Positions 24,484 to 33,631 of a stretch of DNA of 64,000 nucleotides are shown one piece after another. How positions within the stretch are numbered: position 1 is the stretch's first letter; the number at the start of each line of letters is the position of its first letter. This stretch comes from Streptomyces sp. NBC_01463 (GTDB taxonomy: Bacteria; Actinomycetota; Actinomycetes; Streptomycetales; Streptomycetaceae). The stretch is from positions 5,518,001 to 5,582,000 of the forward strand of contig CP109468.1 of the NCBI GenBank assembly GCA_036227345.1. The letters are read 5' to 3'. The translations under genes and the position numbers were made by a program. The notes under the pieces are model-generated. The model searched no databases and was not told the origin of the DNA. It saw nothing but the letters and a program-made list of their open reading frames with translations.

Positions 24484-25916
24484 CGGCGCCCCTCCTTCCG
24501 TATCCGCCTGATGTTGAAGAGCATCACCGGGACCACCAGCAGCAGCAGGAGCACGGCGATGGCGCTGCCGATCCCCAGGTCCGCGTCCGTGCCGAACGAG
24601 GACCGGTAGAGCTGGAGCGCCAGTACGTTCGCGTCGTCCTGCGAGGAGCCCGGCGCGATGATGAAGACCAGGTCGAAGACCTTCAGTACGTTGATCATCA
24701 GCGTCACCAGCACCACCGCGAGGACCGGGGCGAGCATCGGCACCGTGATCCGGCGGAAGACCTGCCACTCGTTGGCCCCGTCCACCCGGGCCGCCTCCAG
24801 GAGTTCCCGCGGCAGACCCGCAAGTCCGGCCGCGATCAGCACCATCGCGAAGCCCGCCCACATCCAGACGTAACTCCCGATGATGCCGGGTGTCACGAAC
24901 GACGGGCCGAGCCAGTCGACCCCGTTGTACGGCTCCTTGAAGTTGGATGCCGGGAGGCGGAGTTCGGCGCCGTCCGCCGATGCGGGCAGGGTGAAGACCC
25001 CGTCGGCGCCCGCGGTGGCCGACGCGACCACCTCGCCGTCCCTGACGGCCTCCACCTTGATGCCCTTGAGCCCGAGTTCCCTGGCGTCGATGACGTTGGG
25101 CTTGCCGCCGCCGCCCTTGGTGAAGTCCAGCCAGGCCGTGCCGGTGATCCGCCCGCCGTCCGCCGGTGCGGGAGCCTTCGCGGGCTTCGCGTCACCGGGC
25201 ATCTTCGCGGGCAGCACCCCGACCAGCGGCAGCTGGACCGGCTCCCCGGCCCGTACCGGCACCTTCGTCACGAAGGCACCGCCGCCCGCCGCCTTCAGCG
25301 GATGGACGGGCAGCGGGTGCGCCTTGGGGAAGCCCGCCGACTCGGCGAACGTGTCGTGCACGCCCACCCAGACGGCGTTGGCGACGCCGCGCTCCGGCGC
25401 CTGGTCGTACACCAGCCGGAAGATGATGCCCGCGGCGAGCATCGAGATCGCCATCGGCATGAAGACGACCAGCTTGAACGCCGTACCCCAGCGGATCCGT
25501 TCGGTGAGCACCGCGAAGATCAGACCGAGTGCGGTGGCGACGGTCGGGGCGAAGACCACCCAGATCGCGTTGTTCTTGACCGCCGTACGGATGGTGTCGT
25601 CCGTGAACAGCGCCTTGTAGTTGTCCAGGCCGGCGAAACCGGTCCCCGCCTGGTCGAAGAACGACCGGTAGACGGAGTACACGATCGGATACACCACCAG
25701 CGCGCCGAGCAGCACCAGCGCGGGCAGCAGGAACAGTGCCGCGACAGCCCTGCGGGTGCCGGTCACGCTCCTGCGGGTGCGGCCCTGCCCGGCGCCCGGC
25801 GGACCGGACGGCTTCCCGGACACGGGCTCCCTGGGTGCGGGTACCGAAGTCCCGCCGGACGGTTGCTTGTCGGCGGGGGGCGCCTCGTCGGCGCCCCCCG
25901 CGGCGGCTGTCGTCAT
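24480..25916 (-). CDS. CUT1 sugar ABC transporter permease, MalF-type, with extracellular insertion domain
   Basis: 478 residues from ATG 25916, much longer than the usual ~300. After a Pro-rich ~55-residue N-terminus come membrane helices, the first near residue 58 (ALFLLPALVLLGALVVYP). Between the helix at ~165-180 and the one at ~335 lies an insertion of about 140 residues (roughly 187-330) with Pro/Gly-rich strands and a beta-sandwich-like segment (ITGTAWLDF ... DGVFTLPA). The EAA loop ELLEAARVDGANEW follows near residue 375. The insertion should face outside the membrane, as the P2 loop of E. coli MalF does, but I see no sequence relation to P2. It sits between the solute-binding gene (4-nt gap) and the MalG-type permease (4-nt overlap). 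Confidence 0.9.
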   Translation of the reverse strand: MTTAAAGGADEAPPADKQPSGGTSVPAPREPVSGKPSGPPGAGQGRTRRSVTGTRRAVAALFLLPALVLLGALVVYPIVYSVYRSFFDQAGTGFAGLDNYKALFTDDTIRTAVKNNAIWVVFAPTVATALGLIFAVLTERIRWGTAFKLVVFMPMAISMLAAGIIFRLVYDQAPERGVANAVWVGVHDTFAESAGFPKAHPLPVHPLKAAGGGAFVTKVPVRAGEPVQLPLVGVLPAKMPGDAKPAKAPAPADGGRITGTAWLDFTKGGGGKPNVIDARELGLKGIKVEAVRDGEVVASATAGADGVFTLPASADGAELRLPASNFKEPYNGVDWLGPSFVTPGIIGSYVWMWAGFAMVLIAAGLAGLPRELLEAARVDGANEWQVFRRITVPMLAPVLAVVLVTLMINVLKVFDLVFIIAPGSSQDDANVLALQLYRSSFGTDADLGIGSAIAVLLLLLVVPVMLFNIRRIRKEGRR

Positions 25917-25920
25917 CGCG

Positions 25921-27291
25921 TCAGCTCTTGTACGCCTTGGCCGCGTCGGACTCCAGTTTCGCCTGGGTCCCCGCGATGTCCTTCGGGTTCTTCAGGAAGT
26001 CCTGGAGGGTCTTCCACTCGCCCTTGCCGGGCGTTCCGCCGAACGACTGCGGGGCCTGGTCGGACATGTCGAACCGGACGGCGTCGCCGGCCGCGATCAG
26101 CGCCTTCGCCATCGTGCGCTGCACCTCGTTCGGGTACGCGGCGGCGTCCAGGGCCTTGTTCGGCGAGATGAACCCGCCCTGCTCGGCCCAGATCTTCGCC
26201 GCGTCGGTGGAGGCCAGCCAGGTCAGCAGGGCCTGGGCGCCCTTGCCGTCCTTCAGCGCCACCGCCGCGTCGCCACCGGTCACCACGGGCGACTCGGCGC
26301 CGACCGCGGGGAACGGGAACACCTTGGCGTCCGTACCGATCTTGGCCTTCGTCTGCGCGATGTTGATGCCGACGAAGTCACCCTCGAAGACCATCGCGCC
26401 CTTGGGCTGGTCACCACCGGTGAAGGTCTGGGTGACCGAGGCCGGGAACTCCGTCTGCAGCGCGCCGTCGGCGCCGCCGGCGATCAGGGAGGGCTTCCCG
26501 AAGAGCTGCGCCAGCGAGGTCAGGGCGTCCTTCACGGACGGGTCCGTCCACTTGATCTTGTGCTGGGCCAGCTGGTCGTACTTCTCCGGGCCCGCCTGGG
26601 AGAGGTAGATGTTCTCGAACCAGTCGGTGAGCGTCCAGCCGTCCGCGCCGCCGACCGACACCGGGGTGACACCGGAGGCGGACACCGTCTCGGCGGTCGC
26701 CAGGAAGTCCTTCCAGGTCTTCGGCTCGCTCGCACCCGCGTTCTCGAACGCCTTGGTGTTGTACCAGATCAGGGACTTGTTGGCGGCCTTGAAGTACACG
26801 CCGTACTGGGTGCCGTCCACCGCGCCGAGGTCCTGCCAGACCTTGGAGTAGTTCTTGGCCAGCTGCGCCTTGGCCTCGGGCCCGGCGGGCTTCGCCCACT
26901 TCTTCGCGACCGCCTGCTGGATCGCGCCGACCTGCGGGATCATCGCGACGTCCGGCGGCTGGCCGCCCGCGATCTTCGTACCGAGGAAGTTGACGATCGG
27001 GTCCTGCGCCGGGACGAAGGTCACCTTCGCGCCCGTGCGCTTCTCGAACTCCTTGAGGACCTTCACGAAGTTGGCCTGCTCGGGTCCGGTCCAGACCGCC
27101 GCGACCGAGATCTTCTCGCCGTCCAGTTTCGGTAATACGACGCTCTGCGGATTGTCCGCGCCCTTGGACGAGCCACCCCCGTCCTTCGCGTCCTTTCCGC
27201 CGTCACCGTCATCGCCGCAGCCCGTGAGGGCCAGCGCGCCGATGGCGGTGAACACCATGGCGGCCCTGCGAATCCGAAGCGTTGTGCGCAT
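25921..27291 (-). CDS. extracellular sugar-binding lipoprotein of ABC importer
   Basis: 456 residues from ATG 27291. It has a lipoprotein signal with lipobox LALTGC near residue 20-25, then a Gly/Asp/Lys-rich linker. The mature part is a cluster-B substrate-binding protein (VAAVWTGPEQANFVKVLKEF; VTPVSVGGADGWTLTDWFEN). It delivers a sugar to the two permeases downstream, 4 nt apart. The substrate is not determinable from sequence, though the fold is that of oligosaccharide or alpha-glucoside binders. The promoter should be in 27292-27470, which contains a hairpin at 27323-27356. Confidence 0.9.
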   Translation of the reverse strand: MRTTLRIRRAAMVFTAIGALALTGCGDDGDGGKDAKDGGGSSKGADNPQSVVLPKLDGEKISVAAVWTGPEQANFVKVLKEFEKRTGAKVTFVPAQDPIVNFLGTKIAGGQPPDVAMIPQVGAIQQAVAKKWAKPAGPEAKAQLAKNYSKVWQDLGAVDGTQYGVYFKAANKSLIWYNTKAFENAGASEPKTWKDFLATAETVSASGVTPVSVGGADGWTLTDWFENIYLSQAGPEKYDQLAQHKIKWTDPSVKDALTSLAQLFGKPSLIAGGADGALQTEFPASVTQTFTGGDQPKGAMVFEGDFVGINIAQTKAKIGTDAKVFPFPAVGAESPVVTGGDAAVALKDGKGAQALLTWLASTDAAKIWAEQGGFISPNKALDAAAYPNEVQRTMAKALIAAGDAVRFDMSDQAPQSFGGTPGKGEWKTLQDFLKNPKDIAGTQAKLESDAAKAYKS

Positions 27292-27322
27292 CCCTGCCCC
27301 GTCTCTCCTGTGCGCGTACACG

Positions 27323-27356
27323 GAGCGGCACCGGCGGACTGCCGGCGGCGCCGCTC
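27323..27356. promoter_or_regulatory. inverted repeat upstream of sugar ABC operon
   Basis: GAGCGGCACCGGCGG (27323-27337) and CCGGCGGCGCCGCTC (27342-27356) form a 15-bp inverted repeat with two mismatches and a 4-nt loop, 32 nt upstream of the binding-protein start. It could be an operator or a leader hairpin. Confidence 0.4.
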
Positions 27357-27505
27357 GTTTATCACGTCGTCCTGTGCGCAACAGTCCTACGCCCGGCACC
27401 GGGGCGCCGCAATACCGCCATCGGGCCCAACTCCCCGATGATCCCTGATGTGATGGGCTCGTGACGTGAAGTCGGTGCGGTATGAGGCGATTGGGGACGG
27501 TGGGG

Positions 27506-27555
27506 CCACCGGGCGGGCCCACCGCGTAGGCCCATCAGGTGGGCCCGCCCGGTGG
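27506..27555 (-). terminator. strong terminator after the FHA-EssC gene
   Basis: A perfect 18-bp inverted repeat, CCACCGGGCGGGCCCACC (27506-27523) and its complement (27538-27555), with a 14-nt loop. It lies 13 nt past the minus-strand stop at 27568. Confidence 0.8.
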
Positions 27556-27567
27556 GTCCTTCGCCGC

Positions 27568-30500
27568 TCAGGGGTGCGCGGGCGCCAGCGGAGCCAGCGG
27601 CTCGGCGTTGACCGAACGGGCCGCCCGCTCCAGCGCACTGGCGAGCAGCGCCAGGTCCGTCGGCCCGTTGCCCAGTTCACGGACCGGGCGGCGGGTCGGC
27701 GGGTCGCCCATCCGCTCCCACTCCAGCGGCACGACCGTCGGCCGCAGCGTCGCGGTACGCGGGATGCGCCCCGTCACGCGGCCGCCCTGGAACGGCGTCA
27801 CCCGGCCGTCGGGATGGCCCAGCCGCCCGCGGCCCGGCGCCGGTTCGTCCGGCGACGGCGGCACGACGGGCGGATCGAGCACCACACGCAGCCGAGCCCC
27901 CCGGGCCAGCTCGCTGTCCTCCGTGCGGTCCGGGCGGGCGGACGTCGCGACCAGATGCATGCCGAGCCGGCCGCCCTCCCGGGCCACCGCCTCCAGCGCC
28001 CGGACGACCGAGCCCGCGGCCGGCCGGCCCGGACTGCCGAGCGCCGGGGCGATCAGCGCGTCGTAGTCGTCGACGAGCACGACGAGCCGGGGCAGCGGCG
28101 AGGGCCCCGGGTCCGTGCCCCGGGCCGATGCGGGCCGCAGCCGCAGGGTGCCGCTCATCGGGGACTCGACGTCACCACGCTGTTCGGCCGGGCCGGGGGA
28201 CCGCTGTCCGACCATCCGCTGCGCCACCTCGTGCCGGCTGTGCCACTCGGCGAAGTCGAGCCCGCCGAGAAGCTCGGCCCGCCGCTTCACCTCGCCGCCC
28301 AGCGCCTGGGCGAACTCCCGCATCCTGACCGGATCGGAGGCCACCAGGTGCGTGAACGCGTGCGGGAGCTCGGTGCAGGGGCGCAGGCTCTCGCCGCGCT
28401 CGCCGCCCGCCCCGTCGACCAGCAGGATGCCGAGCCGGTCGGGCCGGTCGGCGGCGGCCAACGAAGCGGCGACCGCGCGCAGCAGTTCGGTACGCCCGCT
28501 GCCGCCGGGCCCCTCGATGAGCAGGTGCGGCCCCTCTTCCGAGAGATCGACGCTCACCGGGCCCCGGGGTCCCGCCCCGAGCACCACGACGGGCCGCCCG
28601 GCCGCCCCGGCCGGGGTTCCGGCGGCCGTGGACGAGGGCGCCCGCCCGGACTCGGCGCCGCGCGCGGCGACCTGGGGCGCGTCGCCGTGCCGGGGGCCGC
28701 TCACCCGGTTCGAGCGGCCCGATCCGGCGGTACGCAGGCTGTCGGCGCCCGGCACGTCCCCGGACCCGCTCCAGGCCCGGGTGTCGGAGCCCGGCAGGGT
28801 GCGCGAACTCGGGGTGTCCCCGGGCCCTCCTTCATGGCGCTGCTCGCCCACCCGCGGGTAGGGCGTGCGGCCGGAGCCGCGGTCGTCGTGGGCGTCGCCG
28901 CGACCGGGTGCGCGGCGCTGCACCCCCGCGTGGGTGTCGTTCGCACCGCCGCGCCCGTCGGCGGCGCCGTGGGGGTACGGCGTGCGGCCGGAGCCGCGGT
29001 CGTCCGTGCCCGGATACGGGGTGCGGCCCGAGCCGGGGGACTGGGGATACGGGGTGCGGCCCGAGCCGGCCCCTTCCGCGTTGCCCGGGTACGGCGTGCG
29101 GCCGGAGGGCGTGGTGTGTCCGTCGTCCGTCGCGCCGTGCGGCGCCGTCGTGCGCGGTGGGTCGCCGGCCGTGCGCTGGGCGCCCACCCGGGGGGCCTGG
29201 CCGCCCTGCCGGTCGGTGCGGGCCGAGCCGCGGTCGCTGTCGCCCGCCGGTCCCGGACCGCCCGTCCAGCCGCCCGAGCCGCGGACCGTCGCCCCCGGCT
29301 GCTCGTCCGCCGCCGAGGCCCAGCGGGCCATCAGCGAGGCGGGCGTGGCGCGGGCCAGGCCCAGCTCGTCCAGGAGGCGGGCCGACGGCGGGAGGGCCAC
29401 CGCAGCGCGGTGCCCCGGCAGCGCGGCCGAACCCTCCGCGCGCAACGGGGCCAGGGCCCGCCCGAACCGCTCCGCCCAGTGCGCCGACACCGCGTCCACC
29501 GCGGCCACCGTGCCGTGGCCCGCCGCCCGGCCGCCGGCCGTGCGCAGCAGCCGCAGCGCGGTCGCCACATCGCCGCTGAGCATGGCTACGGCCCCGCACT
29601 CGCGGAAGGGGATCGAGGCGTGGCAGGCCGCCTCGTAGGTCGCCGCGACCGGGGAGGTGGGGGTCGCGGCCGGGGTCTCGGCCAGACAGATCAGGTGGAT
29701 GCCCGCCGCCGCCCCCGCCGCGGCCAGCCGGGCGGTGTTCTCGCGCAGGACCGCGGAGCCGGGGTCGCCGTCGACGATCACGACGGTGAAGGGTCCCTCG
29801 TAGTGCCGGGCGGCCTCGGCGACCGTACCGGGATCGAGACTCGCCCAGCCGGGACCGAGCGGGCCGTCGTCCAGCCGGCGCACCAGCTCCGTCGTCCGCG
29901 CGACGGCCTGGTCACGGTCGTACGCCAGCAGCAGCCGGCAGTCCTGGCCGTGCATCGGCCGCAGATGCGGCAGCCAGCCGAGCCAGGCCCATTCGCGCCG
30001 GCGCTCGTCCGTGCCGCGCGCCCGGTCCGTGCTGATCAGCACGATCTCCAGATCGGCGGGGGAGTGCAGCGCGGCGAGCTGGGCCACGGCGGAGCGGGCG
30101 AGCCCCGCCAGCCGCTCCCGCGGCCCGGCGAGCCCCAGCGAACCGGCCTCCCGCAGCCCCACCGTCACCGGCACGGCGGGCAGGTCGGCCCGGTCGGTCG
30201 TGCCCAGCCTGACCACCAGCGCCTCCGGGTGCGCCGTGTCGCGCTCCCAGAGCCGGGGGCCCGGGCCGAGCGCGGTCAGCAGCACGGCGGCCGGATCCGG
30301 CCAGGTGCCGGCGGGGACCGTGGGCAGCGCGGTGAACGTCTCGGTGGGAGCCGGCGGTCCGGCCTCGTCGGGCACGCTCTCGGGCGCGGGCTCGCCCCTG
30401 CCGCCCGCCAGCCGGCGGGCCCAGGCGCCTATGCCCCCGCGCCGGCGCGCCTCGTCGTCCGCGACGCGGCCGGTCCGCGCGGACCCGGAGTGCGATCGCG

Positions 30501-31266
30501 CCGGGGACCGCCCGTCGGCCGCGCGCTCGTGTTCATGGGCGGTGTCCGGTCCTTCGTGCTCCTCCGGCCCGCCGTGGACCGGCCCGTAGCCGTGGTCCGG
30601 GGGCGCGGCGGCGGCCGGTGCCACGGCCACGCGCAGATGTCCCTCGCCGTCCGGCGCCGTGTCCAGGGCCGGAGTCCGCACCCCCGAGGTGAGGCGGAGC
30701 GTGGATTCGCCGAGCCGCAGCAGCGCGCCGGGGTTCAGCCGGACCGGACGGTCGCGGACCTCCGTGCCGTCCAGCGAGGTGCCGTTGGTGGATCCGAGGT
30801 CGGCGACCGAGACCCGGCCGTCCGCGGAGACGGTCACCGCGCAGTGCAGCCGGGACACATCGGGGTCGTCGAGCGGGACATCGGCGTCGGCCGAGCGGCC
30901 GATCCGGATCTGCCCGCCGTGCAGCAGGTGGACCCCGCCCGCGTCCGGCCCGGCGATCACGTGCAGCTGGGCCGGGACCGCGTCGTCCGGCGTCTCGTCC
31001 TCGCCCGGGACCTGGAGCGAGAGCACCGCCCCGTCGACCAGGGGCGGTTCACCGAGCGCGCACCGCTGCGCGTCGAGCCGCTCCCGTCCGGCGAACAGCA
31101 CCACCGCGCCGCTGCCGAGGGAGCCCTCGGGCCCGGAGACGGATGCGGCCAGGCCGGAGGCCACCGTGGCCAGCGCCGTGCCCGCGGGGGCGGTGACCAG
31201 CACATCGCAGGCGCGCGCCGGGGTCTGGCCGCTGCGCGGCGCGAGGACGGTCAGCCGGATCTGCAT
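27568..31266 (-). CDS. FHA domain protein with EssC/FtsK-like ATPase modules
   Basis: 1232 residues from ATG 31266. Residues ~100-175 are a canonical FHA domain (IRIGRSADADV, VSRLHC, GSTNGT). Residues ~330-640 resemble the non-P-loop first module of type VII secretion ATPases EssC/EccC (VTVGLREAGSLGLAGPRERL; AWLGWLPHLRPM). A ~230-residue low-complexity linker with SGRTPYP repeats follows. The C-terminal third is FtsK-like, with GPGGSGRTELL at the Walker A position (Arg replaces the essential Lys) and VVLVDDYDAL at Walker B. ATPase activity is therefore doubtful. There are no membrane helices. It is divergent from two PknB-type kinases, so it is a likely phosphothreonine-dependent partner or substrate. 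No ESX genes lie nearby. Confidence 0.85.
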   Translation of the reverse strand: MQIRLTVLAPRSGQTPARACDVLVTAPAGTALATVASGLAASVSGPEGSLGSGAVVLFAGRERLDAQRCALGEPPLVDGAVLSLQVPGEDETPDDAVPAQLHVIAGPDAGGVHLLHGGQIRIGRSADADVPLDDPDVSRLHCAVTVSADGRVSVADLGSTNGTSLDGTEVRDRPVRLNPGALLRLGESTLRLTSGVRTPALDTAPDGEGHLRVAVAPAAAAPPDHGYGPVHGGPEEHEGPDTAHEHERAADGRSPARSHSGSARTGRVADDEARRRGGIGAWARRLAGGRGEPAPESVPDEAGPPAPTETFTALPTVPAGTWPDPAAVLLTALGPGPRLWERDTAHPEALVVRLGTTDRADLPAVPVTVGLREAGSLGLAGPRERLAGLARSAVAQLAALHSPADLEIVLISTDRARGTDERRREWAWLGWLPHLRPMHGQDCRLLLAYDRDQAVARTTELVRRLDDGPLGPGWASLDPGTVAEAARHYEGPFTVVIVDGDPGSAVLRENTARLAAAGAAAGIHLICLAETPAATPTSPVAATYEAACHASIPFRECGAVAMLSGDVATALRLLRTAGGRAAGHGTVAAVDAVSAHWAERFGRALAPLRAEGSAALPGHRAAVALPPSARLLDELGLARATPASLMARWASAADEQPGATVRGSGGWTGGPGPAGDSDRGSARTDRQGGQAPRVGAQRTAGDPPRTTAPHGATDDGHTTPSGRTPYPGNAEGAGSGRTPYPQSPGSGRTPYPGTDDRGSGRTPYPHGAADGRGGANDTHAGVQRRAPGRGDAHDDRGSGRTPYPRVGEQRHEGGPGDTPSSRTLPGSDTRAWSGSGDVPGADSLRTAGSGRSNRVSGPRHGDAPQVAARGAESGRAPSSTAAGTPAGAAGRPVVVLGAGPRGPVSVDLSEEGPHLLIEGPGGSGRTELLRAVAASLAAADRPDRLGILLVDGAGGERGESLRPCTELPHAFTHLVASDPVRMREFAQALGGEVKRRAELLGGLDFAEWHSRHEVAQRMVGQRSPGPAEQRGDVESPMSGTLRLRPASARGTDPGPSPLPRLVVLVDDYDALIAPALGSPGRPAAGSVVRALEAVAREGGRLGMHLVATSARPDRTEDSELARGARLRVVLDPPVVPPSPDEPAPGRGRLGHPDGRVTPFQGGRVTGRIPRTATLRPTVVPLEWERMGDPPTRRPVRELGNGPTDLALLASALERAARSVNAEPLAPLAPAHP
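28850..29110 (-). repeat. five SGRTPYP repeats in linker of FHA-EssC protein
   Basis: On the minus strand the linker contains five copies of (G)SGRTPYP separated by 4-35 residues, encoded around 28853-28876, 28972-28995, 29017-29035, 29049-29068 and 29090-29107. The DNA copies are close to identical (core GGTACGGCGTGCGGCCGGA with variants on the plus strand). Each copy offers a Thr-Pro, a possible kinase target. Confidence 0.8.
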
Positions 31267-31818
31267 CGCCGTCAGCGGTCCCTTCTGCGCGCGGTGCCGG
31301 CAGGGGAGACGCTGTGATTCCCCCCACCCGGCACGGACGCCTCGTCCGGTACAGGTTCGTCACGTACCGCAGGACTCCCGACCCCACGGTTCCGTGCTGC
31401 AGGCATCCTCGCACCTGCCACTGACAACACGCCCGGGGGTCACCACTAAGTGATCTTGAAACGTCTGCTGTGCGCCCAAAAGTGCCGCCTTGAACGGTTC
31501 CTGGGCGAGCTCACGGGGCACTCTGTGCGGGAGCGCGGGGAGCTTTGTGCGGGAACAGCGGGTTCCGGAACGGTCCCCGGGGATCGTCCGTCGCACCTGT
31601 GTGCGGCAACCATCCCTCCGGTGTGAGCGTCTTCCTCCGCAACGGGTGCGCCTCCGGGGGCGCGGGAGACCGCGCCTATGGGGAATTACGGGTAATGCAG
31701 ACAAAAAGGTAACCTTCCCGACCCGGCCGTCCACTCCGCCCGCCCCACTAGAGTGGGCCGGAAACTCCGGACGGATCCGGGGGACCGCAAGCACCACGAC
31801 CAGCAGGGAGCGCATGAC
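31267..31818. promoter_or_regulatory. 550-nt divergent promoter region between FHA-EssC and pkaA-like genes
   Basis: No gene is convincing here. TAGAGT at 31749-31754 fits a -10 box for the kinase, giving a leader of about 60 nt; the AGGGAG ribosome site is 8 nt before GTG 31819. An interrupted inverted repeat (TCAC ... GTGA) lies near 31440-31453. The stretch 31680-31715 is unusually AT-rich for this genome. Minus-strand promoter elements for the FHA-EssC gene were not resolved. Confidence 0.4.
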
Positions 31819-33462
31819 GTGCGGCCGGTAGGCAGCAAGTACCTGCTCGAGGAGCCGCTGGGACGCGGCGCCACGGGCACCGTCTGGCGCGCCCGCCAGC
31901 GTGAGACCGCGGGCGCCGAGGCGGCCGTCGCCGGCCAGCCCGGCGAGACGGTGGCGATCAAGGTCCTCAAGGAGGAGCTCGCCAACGACGCGGACGTCGT
32001 GATGCGGTTCCTGCGCGAGCGTTCCGTCCTGCTGCGGCTGCGGCACGAGAACATCGTGCGCACCCGCGACCTGGTCGTGGAGGGCGATCTCCTCGCCCTC
32101 GTCATGGACCTGATCGACGGCCCCGACCTGCACCGCTACCTCCGCGACAACGGCCCGCTCACCCCGGTCGGCGCCTCGCTGCTCACCGCGCAGATCGCGG
32201 ACGCGCTCGCCGCCAGCCACGCCGACGGCGTCGTCCACCGCGATCTGAAGCCCGCCAACGTGCTGCTCGACGAGCGCGACGGCCAGATGCACCCGATGCT
32301 CACCGACTTCGGCATCGCCCGGCTCGCCGACTCCCCGGGCCTGACCCGGACCCATGAATTCGTCGGGACGCCCGCCTATGTGGCGCCCGAGTCGGCGGAG
32401 GGCCGCCCGCAGACCTCCGCCGTCGACATCTACGGCGCCGGAATCCTGCTGTACGAGCTGCTCACCGGCCGTCCGCCGTTCGCCGGTGGCACCGCGCTCG
32501 AGGTCCTGCACCGGCACCTCAGCGAGGAGCCCCGCCGCCCCAGCACCGTCCCCGCCCCGCTGTGGACGGTGATAGAGCGCTGCCTGAGCAAGGACCCGGA
32601 CCGCCGGCCCAGCGCCGAGAACCTCGCCCGCGCCCTGCGGACCGTCGCCGCCGGCATCGGCGTGCACGCGAACTCCGCGCAGATCGCGGCAGCCGACGGC
32701 GTGGCCGCGCTGCTCGCGCCCGACCCGGCGCCCACCGCCGTCCCCGAGACGCCGGGAGCCGCCGACCCGACGCAGGTGCTGCCGAGCAACGCCGGTTCGT
32801 ACGACCCCAACGCCGCCACCAGCGTCATGCAGCACAACGCCGGACCCGGCGGCCCGCACGCCGACCCGACCGCGGTCATGCCGCCCGTCCCGCCGCGCCC
32901 CGAGGGGACCCCGCAGTCCGACGGGCCGCACCCCTGGCAGTCCCAGCTCCAGGCCGCCCGCGACCGCAACGAGCAGACGCAGGTCCAGTACCTCGACCCG
33001 AGCGAGGACCCGCTCCGCCGCCGGCCGCAGCGCCAGCAGCCCCAGCCACAGCAGCAGCCGCGACGGCAACAGCAGCAGTACCCGCAGCAGCAACAGCAGC
33101 CGCAGTACCGCCAGCAGCCCCAGCAGCAGTACCAGCCCCAGCAACAGCAGTACCAGCCGCAGCAGCAGCGCCAGCAGTACGCGCCGCCGCAGCAGCCCCA
33201 GCAGCCGGCCCAGCGCCCGCCCCGCGAGCCGAGGCAGCGCAGCGCCAACCCGATGAAGATCCCCGGCCTCGGCTGCCTCAAGGGCTGCCTCTTCACGCTG
33301 GTGCTGCTCTTCGTCGCGAGCTGGCTGATCTGGGAGCTCACCCCGCTGAAGGACTGGATCGGCCAGGGCCAGAGCTACTGGCACGCGATGACCGACGCCT
33401 TCGACACCGTCACCGACTGGGTCTCGAAGCTGGGCGGCGACAGCGGCGGAAGCGGCAACTGA
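31819..33462 (+). CDS. pkaA: membrane-anchored Ser/Thr protein kinase, PkaA-like
   Basis: 547 residues from GTG 31819, chosen for the AGGGAG site 8 nt upstream. The PknB-type kinase domain (residues 5-280) is complete: GRGATGTVW, VAIKVL, VVHRDLKPANVLL, TDFGIAR and APE in VAPESAEG. A juxtamembrane linker contains TQVLP/TAVMP-like Thr sites and then a ~70-residue Gln/Pro-rich tract (33030-33220). One transmembrane helix near residue 495 (LFTLVLLFVASWLIW) is followed by a short extracellular tail with no PASTA repeats. Size, order and the neighbouring second kinase and prfB match S. coelicolor PkaA as I recall it (about 543 residues). It lies 169 nt upstream of the pkaB-like gene. Confidence 0.85.
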   Translation: MRPVGSKYLLEEPLGRGATGTVWRARQRETAGAEAAVAGQPGETVAIKVLKEELANDADVVMRFLRERSVLLRLRHENIVRTRDLVVEGDLLALVMDLIDGPDLHRYLRDNGPLTPVGASLLTAQIADALAASHADGVVHRDLKPANVLLDERDGQMHPMLTDFGIARLADSPGLTRTHEFVGTPAYVAPESAEGRPQTSAVDIYGAGILLYELLTGRPPFAGGTALEVLHRHLSEEPRRPSTVPAPLWTVIERCLSKDPDRRPSAENLARALRTVAAGIGVHANSAQIAAADGVAALLAPDPAPTAVPETPGAADPTQVLPSNAGSYDPNAATSVMQHNAGPGGPHADPTAVMPPVPPRPEGTPQSDGPHPWQSQLQAARDRNEQTQVQYLDPSEDPLRRRPQRQQPQPQQQPRRQQQQYPQQQQQPQYRQQPQQQYQPQQQQYQPQQQRQQYAPPQQPQQPAQRPPREPRQRSANPMKIPGLGCLKGCLFTLVLLFVASWLIWELTPLKDWIGQGQSYWHAMTDAFDTVTDWVSKLGGDSGGSGN

Positions 33463-33551
33463 CCGCGTCCGCTGTAGCTATATCGACTTCCGCGGACCAA
33501 TTCCGAGGCAATTCGCCCGTAGAAGTGAAGGTTGGCGCCATCCAGGGCACG

Positions 33552-33592
33552 CAACCCCCCGATCGCCGCGTAACTTTGTCGACCGGGGGTTG
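33552..33592 (+). promoter_or_regulatory. hairpin in pkaA-pkaB gap
   Basis: CAACCCCC (33552-33559) pairs with GGGGGTTG (33585-33592), 25-nt loop, ending 40 nt before the pkaB start. It could be an attenuating hairpin or an operator. The AT-rich stretch at 33475-33484 (TAGCTATATC) may be a separate -10 region for pkaB. Confidence 0.35.
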
Positions 33593-33631
33593 TTGAGCGA
33601 CGGTCCATCGCCAGCCGCTGAGGGAGCAGTC

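Noticed and set aside
24480..25916. Insertion in the MalF-type permease as a frameshift or assembly fault
   Set aside because: The frame is continuous, codon use matches its neighbours, and helices on both sides fit the family.
27568..31266. Type VII secretion locus
   Set aside because: Only the EssC-like protein is present; no WXG100, EccB, EccD or mycosin genes lie nearby and the Walker A motif is altered.
27466..31317. 1283-residue plus-strand frame opposite the FHA-EssC gene
   Set aside because: High GC keeps the complementary frame open; its product is Arg/Gly/Pro/Ala-rich with no domains, while the minus strand has clear FHA and EssC-like motifs.
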